Shown piece by piece: positions 1 through 10,332 of a stretch of DNA of 64,000 nt. Every line of letters begins with the position of its first letter. Within the stretch, counting starts at the first letter, position 1. The stretch is from Gentiana macrophylla. Taxonomy: Eukaryota > Streptophyta > Magnoliopsida > Gentianales > Gentianaceae. Made by a program: the position numbers and the translations under genes. The notes beneath the pieces are model-generated. The model saw nothing but the letters and a program-made list of their open reading frames with translations, did no database searches and had not been told where the DNA came from. Location: contig JAOBSW010000307.1 of the NCBI GenBank assembly GCA_026214975.1, positions 62,001-126,000 on the forward strand, written 5' to 3'.

Positions 1-456
1 AACAAAAATGGCTCACTGACTTCAAAGCTTTTGATGGACCCAAAGTCACATTTGGAGGCAAAGAAACCTGGAAAGATTAAGGGGAAGGCATAATACTCAA
101 GAACAATCTAAAGATTCAAAATGTGGCATATGTCAGTGGACTTAACTTCAATCGATGAGCATCGGTCAATTTCGTGACAAAGGCTACAATGTGCACTTCA
201 ACAAAGAAGGATGCAAAGTGATTCACAAACCAAACCAACACAGTAGTTCTTGCAGGTAGAAGACAAGACAACTTTGTATATGGTGGTGGAGAACGACCCA
301 AGCGCGAAACATGTCTACTTGCCAAGAATAAACAATCAACAAAATTTGGATTTGGCATGAATATTAAATAACCTGAATTTCAAGACCATCAACAAACTAT
401 CAAAGAGCAAGTTAGTTGAAGGCATCGAGAGATCACATTCAAGAAATAAAGTCTAT
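1..456 (+). pseudogene. Copia gag-pre-integrase remnant (SIRE-type element)
   Basis: Read across frames, the first 450 bases give the linker between protease and integrase of a Ty1/copia polyprotein. Recognisable pieces include TDFKAFDGPKVTFGG, NVAYVSGLNFN, TVVLAGRRQDNFVY and AKNKQSTKFGFG. The HHCC zinc-binding region follows, with CDACRKGKADQKF near 455-490. Several frameshifts and stops break it, so no continuous ORF exists. The window cuts the element: gag, protease and the 5' LTR lie to the left. The domain order continues directly into the integrase fragment, so this belongs to the same element. Confidence 0.8.
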
Positions 457-1367
457 GTGATGCATGTCGAAAGGAAAAGCAGATCAAAAGTTCATTCAAG
501 TCAAAGCCTTATCAATCTACAACAAGAGTTCTACATCATTACACATGGACTTGTTTGGACCACCACACCAAGAAGTGTGAGTGGTAAGAAATATACTCTT
601 GTAGTGGTGGATGACTTATCAAAGTACACCTGGACCATTTTCTTGAACAAGAAGAAAGAAACACTCAAGAAGCTGTCAGATTTGCTGAGAAGACTACAAA
701 ATGAGAAAGAGCTAAAGATTATCAAAATCAGATCAGATAGAGGCACTGAATTTCTAAATGAAATTATCAGAACCTATTGTGAAGAAAATGGAGTGTTACA
801 CAAACTATCTGCAGCAGGAACTCCACAACAAAATGGTGTAGCGAGAAAGAAGAAACAGAACTCTCAAAGAGAAGCATTAGAACAATGATTCTTTGAAGCA
901 TGCCACCCAAAGAGGTTTTGGGTCAAGCAAACAAACACATGACATGTCATACACAAAGCAGATCAATCATCAACAAATATCATGGAAAGACTCCATATGA
1001 AATATGGAATGGTAGAAAACCCAATATCTCATATTTTCATATGTTTGGATCAAAATGTTTTGTCTTAAACAGGAACCAGCTGCATACCTTTGATGAGAAG
1101 GCAGATGAAGCAATCTTCATGGGATACTCAGACACCAGCAAAGCATTCAGAGTACTCAATAAAAGAACATTGATGATTGAAGAATCAATACATGTGGTGT
1201 TTGATGAACCAAATACAAATGGTGAAGATCTTCAAAACCAAGAAGAGAAAGCAGCACAGAGGGAAATCTATACAAATGCAACCATACCAGCTACTATCCT
1301 GAATCATCATTTTGAAAATCAAGAGGAGCCACATATCAATACAACAGAAGAAGCACCTGAAGTATAA
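457..1367 (+). pseudogene. Copia integrase remnant (SIRE-type element)
   Basis: Two ORFs (457-888 and 900-1367) together cover a copia integrase core and its C-terminal part. Visible motifs are GKKYTLVVVDDLSKYTW, IRSDRGTEFLNE (second catalytic Asp), GTPQQNGVARKKK, TPYEIWNGRKPNISYFHMFGSKCFVLN and the capsid-linker-like EKADEAIFMGYSDTSKAFRV. The first catalytic Asp region (HMDLFGPP) is readable only in another frame around 544-564. The catalytic Glu expected just after QQNGV is not present in the readable frame. A frameshift separates the two ORFs around 888-900. The enzyme would have joined element cDNA to the host chromosome; this copy cannot. Confidence 0.85.
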
Positions 1368-1511
1368 GTTCATGCTCAGCATGAAGGTATGGAAGCACCA
1401 AGTGAAGAACAACTTCAACCAGATCTAAATTGGCTAAGAGACCATCACGAAGAACAAGTTATTGGAGATATTCAAAGCAGGAGTTAGAACGAGGAAGACA
1501 AGCTGGAGCAC

Positions 1512-2201
1512 ATGCTAACTTGCTTTCTATCACAAGTGGAACCCAAGACCATAGATGATGCAATCCAAGATGCAGATTGGATCACGACCATGCAAGAAGA
1601 ACTAAATGAATTTGAAAGAAATGAAGTGCAGGAACTTGTTGATAGACCGAGATATGGCCAACATCATTGGTGCAAAATGGGTATTCAGAACAAGATGGAT
1701 GAGCAAGGGCTGTTGTCGAGAAACAAAGTAAGGCTAGTTGCAAAAGGCTATTCTCAAGCAGAAGGAATAGATTATGATGAAACATTTGCACCAGTAGCAA
1801 GATTGGAAGCAATCAGACTCTTTCTAGCATTTGCTGCATACAAAGACTTCAAAGTCTATTAAATGGATGTCAAGAGTGCATTCCTAAATGGACTTTTGGA
1901 AGAAGAAGTTTATGTAGAACAACCTCCTGGATTTCAAATCAAAGGAAAAGAAGACAAATTATACAAACTCAAGAAGGCCCTCTATGGCCTCAAACAGGCA
2001 CCTAGAGCATGGTATGAAACATTATCACAATTTCTAATCAAGAATGGATTCAACAAGGGAACTATTGACAAGACTCTATTCAAACTAGAGGAAGGAGCAA
2101 GCACATTGCTAGTACAAATCTATGTTGATGATATAATCTTTGGATCGAGGAGGATGAAAAGCTTTGTGAGAAATTTGCAAACTGATGAAGAGCAAATTTG
2201 A
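1512..2201 (+). pseudogene. Copia reverse transcriptase, N-terminal and palm (SIRE-type)
   Basis: The RNA-dependent DNA polymerase of a copia element. In order it shows [89 protein letters not shown] and the catalytic YVDDIIFG near 2120-2145. A TAA at 1860-1862 sits exactly where a Gln codon is expected (FKVY-stop-MDVKSAF). That is a C-to-T change of CAA, typical of decay of methylated DNA. A frameshift near 2190 moves the next segment to another frame. QPPGF and [10 protein letters not shown] are typical of SIRE/Maximus elements, which agrees with the LTR and the env-like region downstream. Confidence 0.88.
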
Positions 2202-3071
2202 GGATGAGCATGATGGGAGAATTAAACTATTTCCTTGGCCTTCAAGTAAAGCAAATGAAGGATGGCATTTTCATTAGTCAAGCCAAGTACACAAGAGATT
2301 TGATACACAAGTATGGGGTGGATACAAGTGGCATAGCAGACACACCAATGTGTGCCAGAGTCATACTTGGAAAAGATGAAGCAGGAAAGGATGTTGATCA
2401 GAAAATGTATAGAGGAATCATTGGATCCTTATTATATTTAACTGCAAGCAGACCTGATATAGCATTTACAGTAGGAGTGTGTGCAAGATTTCAAGCTCAA
2501 CCAAAAGAATCACATCTTCTAGCAGCTAAAAGGATAATCAAATACTTGAAAAACACTATAAATGTTGGAATTTGGTATCCAAAAGATGGAGGATTTAAAT
2601 TGATATCATATTCAGACTCTGACTATGCTGGATGCAAAATAGATAGAAAAAGCACCTCTGGAACATGTCAAATGCTAGGAACTAGACTAGTCTCTTGGTT
2701 CAGTAAAAAGCAAAACTCCATATCTACATCTACAATTTGAAAGCGAGAATATATAGCGGCCAGGTAGTCATTTGTGCACAAGTACTTTGGATAAGACAAC
2801 AACTAAGGGACTATGGAGGAGGAGAAAACAATTCCAATCATGTGTGATAACACAAGTGCAATATCTATTACTTGAAAATCGATGATTGCATTCAAGAACA
2901 AAGCACATTGATGTAAGACATCATTTCATCATAGACCATGTTGAAAAGGGGATGTCATCCTAAAACACATACCCATTTGAAGATCAATTGGGTGACATCT
3001 TCACTAAACCACTCGATTATGAAAGATTTAGTATGTTGAGAATCGAGTTAGGAATGATTGAAATTGAATAA
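2198..3071 (+). pseudogene. Copia RT thumb and RNase H (SIRE-type)
   Basis: The ORF 2198-2740 begins with MSMMGELNYFLGLQV and contains SRPDIAFTVGVCARFQ, HLLAAKRIIKYLKNT and the RNase H start SYSDSDYAGCKIDRKSTSG. After a stop at 2738-2740 the RNase H continues in broken frames: EYIAA, AQVLWIRQQLRDYGG, the HSRTKHIDVRHHFI motif at about 2893-2930, and the C-terminal signature GDIFTKPLDYERF at about 2990-3030. The polyprotein ends near 3071. RNase H removes the RNA strand during element replication; this copy has several stops and is inactive. Confidence 0.85.
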
Positions 3072-3570
3072 GTATCAAATAGCGGCTAACTGGAGTAATC
3101 GCTAAGTGACTTCATCAACTGGTACAACCTTTGCCGTTACGAAGATGTAGCGAGGTAAGGCAATCGTATCCAATGAAGGTAACTTAAGCGATTGTTATGA
3201 ACAGTTAAATGGAGCAGCTCGGTGAAGAACTCATTGGATCGGCTAAGTGACCAGCCAAGGCACTTCACCGAAATAAAGACTTGGATAAATTAAAAGTGTG
3301 AACAAAATCATTACGATTACACGTGGAGAATAAGGAAATTATGGAGGATTATTCTCGTGAAAGATTACACACGTGGAGATCAACTTATGATCATGGAGGT
3401 AATTATATTATTTTTGAATTATAAACTCCTCGATTCCCGGGCTCTATCATTACTTACCTCAAACCACTCACCCATTACGCTCGAATATCGCAATTCACAT
3501 ACACAAAATCACGCCATTATGTCACAAAATCCTTCCATATTCAAACCACGTTCACACTACCCAAATCACA

Positions 3571-3578
3571 CTATATAA
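3571..3578 (+). promoter_or_regulatory. Possible internal TATA box before env-like ORF
   Basis: A clean ctatataaa motif lies about 115 bases upstream of the ATG at 3692, in the otherwise untranslated gap between pol and the env-like region. Its position would suit a separate promoter for the third ORF, but this is inference from a motif in AT-rich DNA. Confidence 0.3.
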
Positions 3579-3691
3579 ACAAGATTTAGAGATTGTCAGA
3601 AATCTTTACGCTTTCTTGCAAACTTACAAACCCTATTTCTGATTTTCACTGAAAACTTGAAGAACTCTTTCTAAACATCTATCTACTATCA

Positions 3692-5765
3692 ATGGCTTCA
3701 TCTTCTACAATCTCTCCCACTGAAAAATACTATGAGAAGTCAATCATCACTGGTTCATTCTTCAAACCAAAACATTATCTCTCGTATTGTGATAATAATG
3801 CGAAAGCTCAACGCTTGGTTGATCACATTCAAATTTAAATGATGACCTTCCTAAACCCCCCAATCACTGGAATTTGTTATGAAAATCTGCTTGCGTTTTG
3901 GAAAAACGCCAAATTTGTGCCTAGCACAAAGAAGACTAAAGTCGACCGCATCACGAGCTCAATCTTTGGAAGAGACATAGTCATAACGCCTGGTACACTA
4001 AACAGATATCTGCAACTTCCCATAATCGGTCCAGCCAATGTCAAGTTTGTGACGGTTGATGTCCGTAAAGTGCAGGTGAAATAGCCAAGAATCCCAAAGA
4101 GAAACAAACAAAACATACAATCCGCCAGATCAACGCTCAAACTTCCATTCGCGGAATTTGCACCAGTCATCACCAAGAATATCGAGGGCCGAAAGGGGTC
4201 TATGGAAAATCTGACTGAAGTTCGGATCAAACTGATGGTCATCATCTACGAAGGTACCAAATTCGACTGGGCAACGTTTGTTTTCAATCGATTGAAGGAC
4301 CAAATTCAAAAGGAAATTGATCTATCAACAACGGCACCAAGCAAGGGTTTACAGAAAAAGGGCAATTTCTAGGAGAGGAAATCATATGGGTTCCCTCTTC
4401 AATATATGTTCAACGAATTGAAGGTAAAACCCACCAATCTACAGTCCCCACACAAGTCAAAAACCATGTTTACCTACATCAAGGCTTCCTTGAAGCCCAA
4501 ACCCATTGCTGGGAGCAAAAGAAAGCGACCTGAAGGCAGTAAATCGGGAGTGGGACGAAGAACTAGATCCCAAACGGCACATGAAAGCACCTCTCTGACT
4601 GGAATCAGCAATTTGAATGAACCTGTGACAATAAGTGACAACACAGCAACGGAAGAAGAAAAGCAACAAGAGAAAATCACCTATCTGGAGGAAGGCGAGG
4701 AAGGATACAGAATCACCTCATCTGAAGACGAAGAAATAGATGAGGCAGAAGATGAGTCAGAGGATGAACACCTATGAGGTAGAAATCTTGAAGCAAATCA
4801 AGAAGATTTGGGGATTTCTGATGATGAACTGACTCTCTAAGAAGTGCTTTTCAAAAGCATTGGTACAGTTGAGAAGCAAATTTCAGTGAGCCAGCTGATA
4901 AAGCTCACTCGGCCGAAATTGTCAACTCCCCCACAATTGCACAAGGAGGAACAGTAGCAGATGAAGAAGCTCACACTCAACAACAACCTCTACATGACCC
5001 TGTGTCTAATGAGGAAGAACAAGAGCAGATGGAAGAACAAGAGCAGATGGAAGAAAAAGAAGAAGCACAAAATGAAAAGGAAGAAGAGGAAAAGAATAGC
5101 AAGAAGTTGAAGTGGAAAATGAGGAGAAGCAAGGTGAAGATCTTTGAGGTGAAAATGATGAGGATGAAGAGGATGCCCATGTGACACCGGAAGAAATTGA
5201 TCCGAAAAGAGTCTTCAATCTGGACATTCAACCCCTCATTGTGGACATGGAAAGGCAATACTACAAAGAGCAAAATTTGAAGCATGCCTTAAGGAGTGAA
5301 GCTACCTCCTTCAACCACAAGATTGAGGCCCTCATTAATCACATCAAGATTCAGGATGAAGTCATGGAAAGGCATGGGAACTTACTTTGCAACTTACAAA
5401 CCAACTCATTCCTCATCATGTCCAAACCAATCTTGAATTCCATCTTTGAGACAATGGACAACAATCTTAAGCCATTGGTGGACACTCAATGCTCATACTC
5501 ATCAAATTCAAAGATCTGGATGAGGTAATGGAGCATTCGGCAAACAATTGGACCTTCTACTCAAAGTTGGTGAGGCCAACAACAAGATCTTTGAGAGAAG
5601 ATATGGACCTCTCCCTCGATTACGATACAAAGACCAACAAATCTTGAAGCCTTTTTTAGTCTTTGCCAAAAGGGGAAGGAAGTTCTAAGCCTGAAAGCAA
5701 GAAAGAGAAGGCAAACCCAATGAGAAAAGGCAACGGCAAGAAAGGCAAAGGCATCGAGGGTTGAA
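3692..5765 (+). pseudogene. Env-like third ORF region of SIRE-type copia element
   Basis: This downstream-of-pol ORF is the position where SIRE/Maximus elements carry an extra 'env-like' gene. From the ATG at 3692 a single frame runs to 4777, broken by in-frame stops at 3836, 4082 and 4370. It includes KAQRLVDHIQI, IFGRDIVITPGTLNRYL and SGVGRRTRSQ, then an acidic stretch (EEEKQQEKITYLEEGEEG). The part VDRITSSIFGRDIVITPGTLNRYL resembles plant transposon-protein domains found in retrotransposon extra ORFs. Frames then shift: 5002-5184 is extremely Glu/Lys-rich, and 5181-5528 (PLIVDMERQYYKEQNLKHAL) looks coiled-coil. The region ends with a basic Lys/Gly-rich tail near 5765. No signal peptide or clear membrane segment was seen, so a fusion role is unproven. 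Confidence 0.65.
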
Positions 5766-5954
5766 GATGTGAAGAAGTAGATCTTACACTCAATCAATGA
5801 TTTCTAGATTACTTCTTTGTGCCCTGTCCTTAAATAAAAAGATGCAATATCTTATTGCCCTATGATGGATGAATAAAATTGCTAAATTTGTGTTCTGTTG
5901 TTATGAAAATTTTGATTACTTATGTTCAGGCTTATGAGGGTTTTTGGCATCATC

Positions 5955-5967
5955 AAAAAGGGGGAAA
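5955..5967 (+). other. Polypurine tract of SIRE-type element
   Basis: The purine run aaaaagggggaaa lies directly before the TGTTAGGAAC start of the 3' LTR. It is the expected plus-strand primer position for reverse transcription. Confidence 0.8.
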
Positions 5968-5968
5968 T

Positions 5969-7382
5969 TGTTAGGAACATTTTATTATGTTTTGATGATG
6001 GCCATACTAGCTGTTATAGCAAGCCTGAAATAAGTTAGAATTCTCTGTATAAGTCTTTACTTAGAGTCTGACATGTTGTATAAGTTGAGTTAGACAAGTA
6101 TTGTACTAGTTGGTAGGACGGCAAAAGCAAAAAAACAGATATTCGGCAGAGTGAAGCCACCAAGCAACAGCAGAGAGAAGCAATGCGAGACATTTAAAGG
6201 TCGACTTGTAACCAGGAAGTCTGTGATGACCTTGGACAAGTCTAAGTTATACTACAAGCAATGCACATTAATATTCGAAAATTGTGTACACTGATCTCAC
6301 CCAAATCAAAGATCAGTGAAGTACAAAGATTCTACTCAAACAGAAATAAAGAAGAAAACAGTGAATCGGCAAAGCAGACTCACTTTCGGTTGAGTAAAGA
6401 CAAAACGGTGAAGGAAAAGCTAAAACGGCTAAGTCAGAAGGATCACTCGACCGTTCTAAAAACGGCGAAGTAACACTTGCCAAATCATATTTAATATACG
6501 TTGAAGATTCAGAGGATCATGCATTAAATGCACAATCAATAGAGGATCAATCAAGGACGGATTTTCTGCTATACGTTTGAAGAAAGAATCCGATCACTGA
6601 AATCAAGGAGAATGCAATTAAGGGGGAATCAAGAATAAAATCAAGGACTATTCCCTCATTAATATAGCCAACGGACGGAATTTCAAAATCAAGGTTATTC
6701 AAGGCTATAAATAGAAGGCATTGACAGACAGAGAGAATAACGAACTAATAAGAAAAATCAAGTGAAAACTTTGTCAATTTGGAAAGCCTTCTCTCTGAAC
6801 TTACAAGGAAACATCTAGTGATCAACTCAGATATCAGAGCTACAAAGTCATACTTGGCGCTGAGATTGATCAACCAAGTGTGTGAATCACATTCACATCA
6901 AATCAAGCAATCGAATCGTGAGGCAACTGAGAAGGAGTTGAATCTGTGATAGCTGTTGAAGGATTTCGATCTCAAGGAGCAACAAAGGAAGATTGAATCA
7001 CTGAAGCTATTGCAGTCAAGGAGTGATAGTCTTGTAGATTGTGAAGCTTGGGAAGCCAAGGACAATCATACTATTGTATCTGTGAAAACAATAGTGAATT
7101 CCTCCGATCATCACAGGAGAAGAGTGGATTAAGGGATTACACTACCCTGAACCACTATAAGTCTTGTGTCAATTTAATTTCTGCAATTTACTTTACAGCA
7201 TTTATTTAATTTGCCTACGTCATAACTTATATCTGTGATTGTCTAAACTGATTTGAAAACAACATAGTAAGAAGGGACTTATCCACTGCCCAAAAGCTTT
7301 TAAATAAAAGAAAAGTTTTTGAAACTCCACTATAGTCATTCACCCCCTCTGACTATAGTTTCACCCTTCTCTGGGACCAACA
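5969..7382 (+). repeat. 3' LTR of SIRE-type copia element
   Basis: A 1414-bp LTR begins TGTTAGGAACATT right after the polypurine tract and ends TGGGACCAACA. Both termini, including the cacccccTCTGAC...ACCAACA end, match the form usual for SIRE/Maximus LTRs. A TATA box (ctataaatag, 6705-6713) lies within it and would drive genomic transcription. Immediately after the LTR is ctgct (7383-7387), the predicted target-site duplication. Its partner lies left of the window. The insertion interrupts the antisense ORF of a Tat-type gypsy element. Confidence 0.85.
6704..6714 (+). promoter_or_regulatory. TATA box of SIRE LTR promoter
   Basis: gctataaatag is a consensus plant TATA box inside the LTR, about two thirds of the way along, at the usual U3/R position. 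Confidence 0.6.
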
Positions 7383-9560
7383 CTGCTCATCAGCGAGCCT
7401 CTGCCTTTGAGCTCTGCTTTCGGTAGCGTCCATACCTGTAAAAAGTTCGTTAAAAACGGATCCAAAAGAAAGAGTAAAACAACAACTTATGAAATGAGCA
7501 AATAAAAAGCAAGTTACAAGGCGGTCTTCTGCTAGGGTCGCCTCCACATACAGGGCACTCAGAGGGAAAACATTTACCTAGGTGGCAATCTCCTATCCAA
7601 TCAGGGTCGCACTCTTCTGGGGCCATGGCGACTAAAGCTTCCCCTTTACCTGGGCCCGCTATACCGGCCATGTGCGCCAGGGGAAGAGCCAAATCGAGAA
7701 GGTCGATCCAAGCTACGTTTATTAGAGAGGCTTCAACCCCGTCAGATTGTATAAGCGCCATGAGCCCTTTGACAAAGCGACGTTCAGGAACCCGGGGATC
7801 GCCAATAGAAAGGATGGACTTTCCTTTGCGCTGTGCAGCCTTAGGGAACGGCCAGCCAACTTTGGATTCCACCTTAAGAATCCGCTCTTGCCATCTATGG
7901 ATTTTATTGGGCAACAAAAACAGCAGGCGAGGCATCTTAGTCCTCAATGATATTTGCCCCGGAAAGCCCGTTGCACAGAACAAATGGAATTGTCCCAACA
8001 AAGTGAGGGTGGGTTCTATCTTCATTGTCCGACACATCACAATAAAGGACATGATCTGAATGATGGCCCCAATAGCAAAATCAGAAGGCAGTGCTCCCAT
8101 CAGCTCGCAAATCTTAACAATGAACGGGTCGAATGGAGGTCTGAGCCCCGCAAAGAAGTGATCGAAGTGCAAAATCAGGGTATCATCCGGACGGCGAGCA
8201 CAAACGTAATCCTCGCGATCTCTGGGTTTAAACTTATCCTCCTCCTTCGAGTAGTCGAGCAAAGAAAACCTATACACACTTGTATCAATTTTAAATCGGC
8301 GGCGAAGAATTTTGTTAAGATCATCACTGTCGCGAGACTCACCCACTCATCTTCCAGCGCCTTCTCATATGCGGTCAGGAGAGTAAACTCCCTTAATGCT
8401 TCCGGATTAATGGGTGTTGGTTTCTTCGCTTTCGACGCCGCCTCGCCAACAGTCATCGCTTTGGGATCCCTTTTCCTTTTTGGTTTCTTTGGGAGTTCCC
8501 AAACAATTTTGTGAGGTAGGGGGCATTCTCATCCTCGCTAGACCCTATAAGCTCATGAAGAGCGGCGTCCTCCATATACGCCTGGTCGTGCTCAGCAGCG
8601 CTGCTAGGGCTGGGTTCAGCAGCCTGATCATTAGCATCATACATCTCTCTTTCACCGGCCTCGCTAATACTCGCCCCCTGTGCTTGGGCCATATCTTTGC
8701 GACTCTTCTTATGTCGCGGGGTGGGGTCCGGAAACATAACGTCCAAGTTAAAAGGATCATCGCCTACATGTGCAGCGACCCCTTCTATGGTTATCTCTTC
8801 TAGCAGGTCGTCCCCAGCGGACACATTGGGGCTAGAGGGGTCGTCATCCTCTACATCCTGTGCGTAATTATAGGCCTCCTGATCCTTGTCGGAGTCGCCT
8901 CCCAAAGAATACTCTTCGTCGGACATCCTGCAAAAACAAGAGAAAAAGGTGGAGCTTTCAGACCTGGGATAATGGGAATTAAGCCAGGAAGGTGATCACA
9001 CCCATCTCGATGCCTTCCTCTCCGTTTTTACAAGAGAAATGGAAAGCAAATTGCAAGGAAAGGGAAATGCAAATTCAAAAGAGCAAACACGGCGAAAAAG
9101 AAAGAAGTTTCTGGGCATAAACCGCCAACCTCCCCCCTTTTCCTCTCCCAGAAAAAACATGCCCAGAACACAAACGCAAGCTTAAGAGGCCCACTTCCAG
9201 CCCCAAAAAACATCTTAGACAAGAGCACCTTGCCACAAACAGATCAAATTCACCAAAACAAATTGAAATATGGAACGAGAAACGAAGAAAGAGGCTAAAG
9301 GAAGAAGGATTTACATGTTTCTGTGAAGAATTACAGCCGGTAGCCGGACGAACACATCGGAATCCTCAAACTCCACACCAAAATTTCTAAATCCTCGCCG
9401 GAAACCTCCCACTTGCCTCAACCACCGCCGAATCCTCCCTAAGAGCCTTCGCCAGAAAATCCTTGCACTCCCAGAAAAAGAAAGAAAATTCAGAGGGAAA
9501 AGTTGAGGGAAATAAAAGAGGGGAAAGTGAGGAGGTATGAAGGGTGCAAGCCTTTTATAG
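7383..9560 (-). pseudogene. Antisense extra ORF (gypsy-type transposon domain) of a Tat-type element, spliced model
   Basis: The minus strand encodes a protein starting at 8926 (MSDEEYSLGGDSDKDQ), acidic at first, then a basic stretch. A domain follows (HFDHFFAGLRPPFDPF...ICELMGALPSDFAIG) resembling the 'putative gypsy type transposon' family found as an antisense ORF in Tat-lineage elements. Structural signals fit a real gene: TATA at 9560-9551; a 5'-UTR intron with donor at 9314 and TTTTTGCAG acceptor at 8928; a second intron 7577-7436. Splicing the second intron keeps the frame (GDCHL, then GMDATESRAQ). Frameshifts near 8490 and 8345 break the coding. Exon 3 is cut off at 7383 by the SIRE insertion. 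The function of this protein family is unknown. Confidence 0.7.
9551..9560 (-). promoter_or_regulatory. TATA box of the antisense ORF
   Basis: On the minus strand the sequence reads CTATAAAAGG, a near-ideal TATA box about 630 bases upstream of the antisense ATG at 8926. A 5'-UTR intron lies in between. Confidence 0.5.
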
Positions 9561-9815
9561 GCAACGGAAGTTCGATCGTGTGGCTGGGAATCAATCCATC
9601 CAACGGTTGAGATTTGCACGGTCGATTTGAATTCCAAAATTCGAAAACTGCAATCATGATGGAGGTTAATCAATGACCACGTGCCTACTCGGGCGGTTAC
9701 CAGAGGCGTCAATACCCACGTAATGGCGGTTATCGAGGGAACCAACGTCAGCCATGATCTGACTGTTGAACTGCCCCAATAATCCTTGGCCAAACAGACA
9801 GCCTCGCCCATGACA

Positions 9816-10245
9816 AGGTCGCAAATATAGGCCCAAAGTTGCTTCAAGGCCGCTTGCTTTAAAAGCACGGTCCTTAGTGAACAAGTCGCATCAGACGACG
9901 AGGTCGTAAATACAGGCCCAAAGTTGCTTCGAGGCCGCTTGCTTTAAAAGCACTGTCCTTAGTGAACAAGTCGCATCAGACGACGAGGTCGCAAATACAG
10001 GCCCAAAGTTGCTTCGAGGACGCTTGCTTTAAAAGCACGGTCCTTAGTGAACAAGTCGCATCAGACGACGAGGTCACAAATACAGGCCCAAAGTTGCTTC
10101 GAGGCCGCTTGCTTTAAAAGCACGGTCCTTAGTGAACAAGTCGCATCAGACGACGAGGTCTCAAATACAGGCCCAAAGTTGCTTCGAGGCTGCTTGCTTT
10201 AAAAGGACGGTCCTTAGTGAGCAAGTCGCATCAAACGACGAGGTC
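9816..10245 (+). repeat. 85-bp tandem repeat array (five units)
   Basis: The pentamer aggtc recurs at 9816, 9901, 9986, 10071, 10156 and 10241, exactly 85 bases apart each time. Units share caaatacaggcccaaagttg, gcttgctttaaaag and gtccttagtgaacaagtcgc, with only scattered substitutions. The array lies between the antisense ORF promoter and the polypurine tract/3' LTR of the Tat-type element, the hypervariable 3' region known in this lineage to generate satellite-like arrays. Confidence 0.95.
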
Positions 10246-10317
10246 GCAAAAGCACCATATATCCTTGAGATCATTCTACTCCACGCTCGACATTTTCGTG
10301 AAAAATGATCAAGACTT

Positions 10318-10328
10318 GGAGTAGGGGG
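10318..10328 (+). other. Polypurine tract of Tat-type element
   Basis: ggagtaggggg lies a few bases before the TGATGCGT start of the LTR, placing the sense strand of the element on +, opposite to the extra ORF. Confidence 0.65.
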
Positions 10329-10332
10329 CCAT

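Noticed and set aside
7625..8514. Plus-strand ORFs opposite the antisense gene
   Set aside because: Shadows of the minus-strand coding region; no recognisable domain.
9311..9868. 185-codon minus ORF
   Set aside because: It overlaps the TATA box and first exon region of the antisense gene and reads into the tandem array; no domain and poor composition.
9816..10245. Possible CRISPR-like array
   Set aside because: The units are contiguous 85-bp tandem repeats without unique spacers, in a plant retrotransposon.
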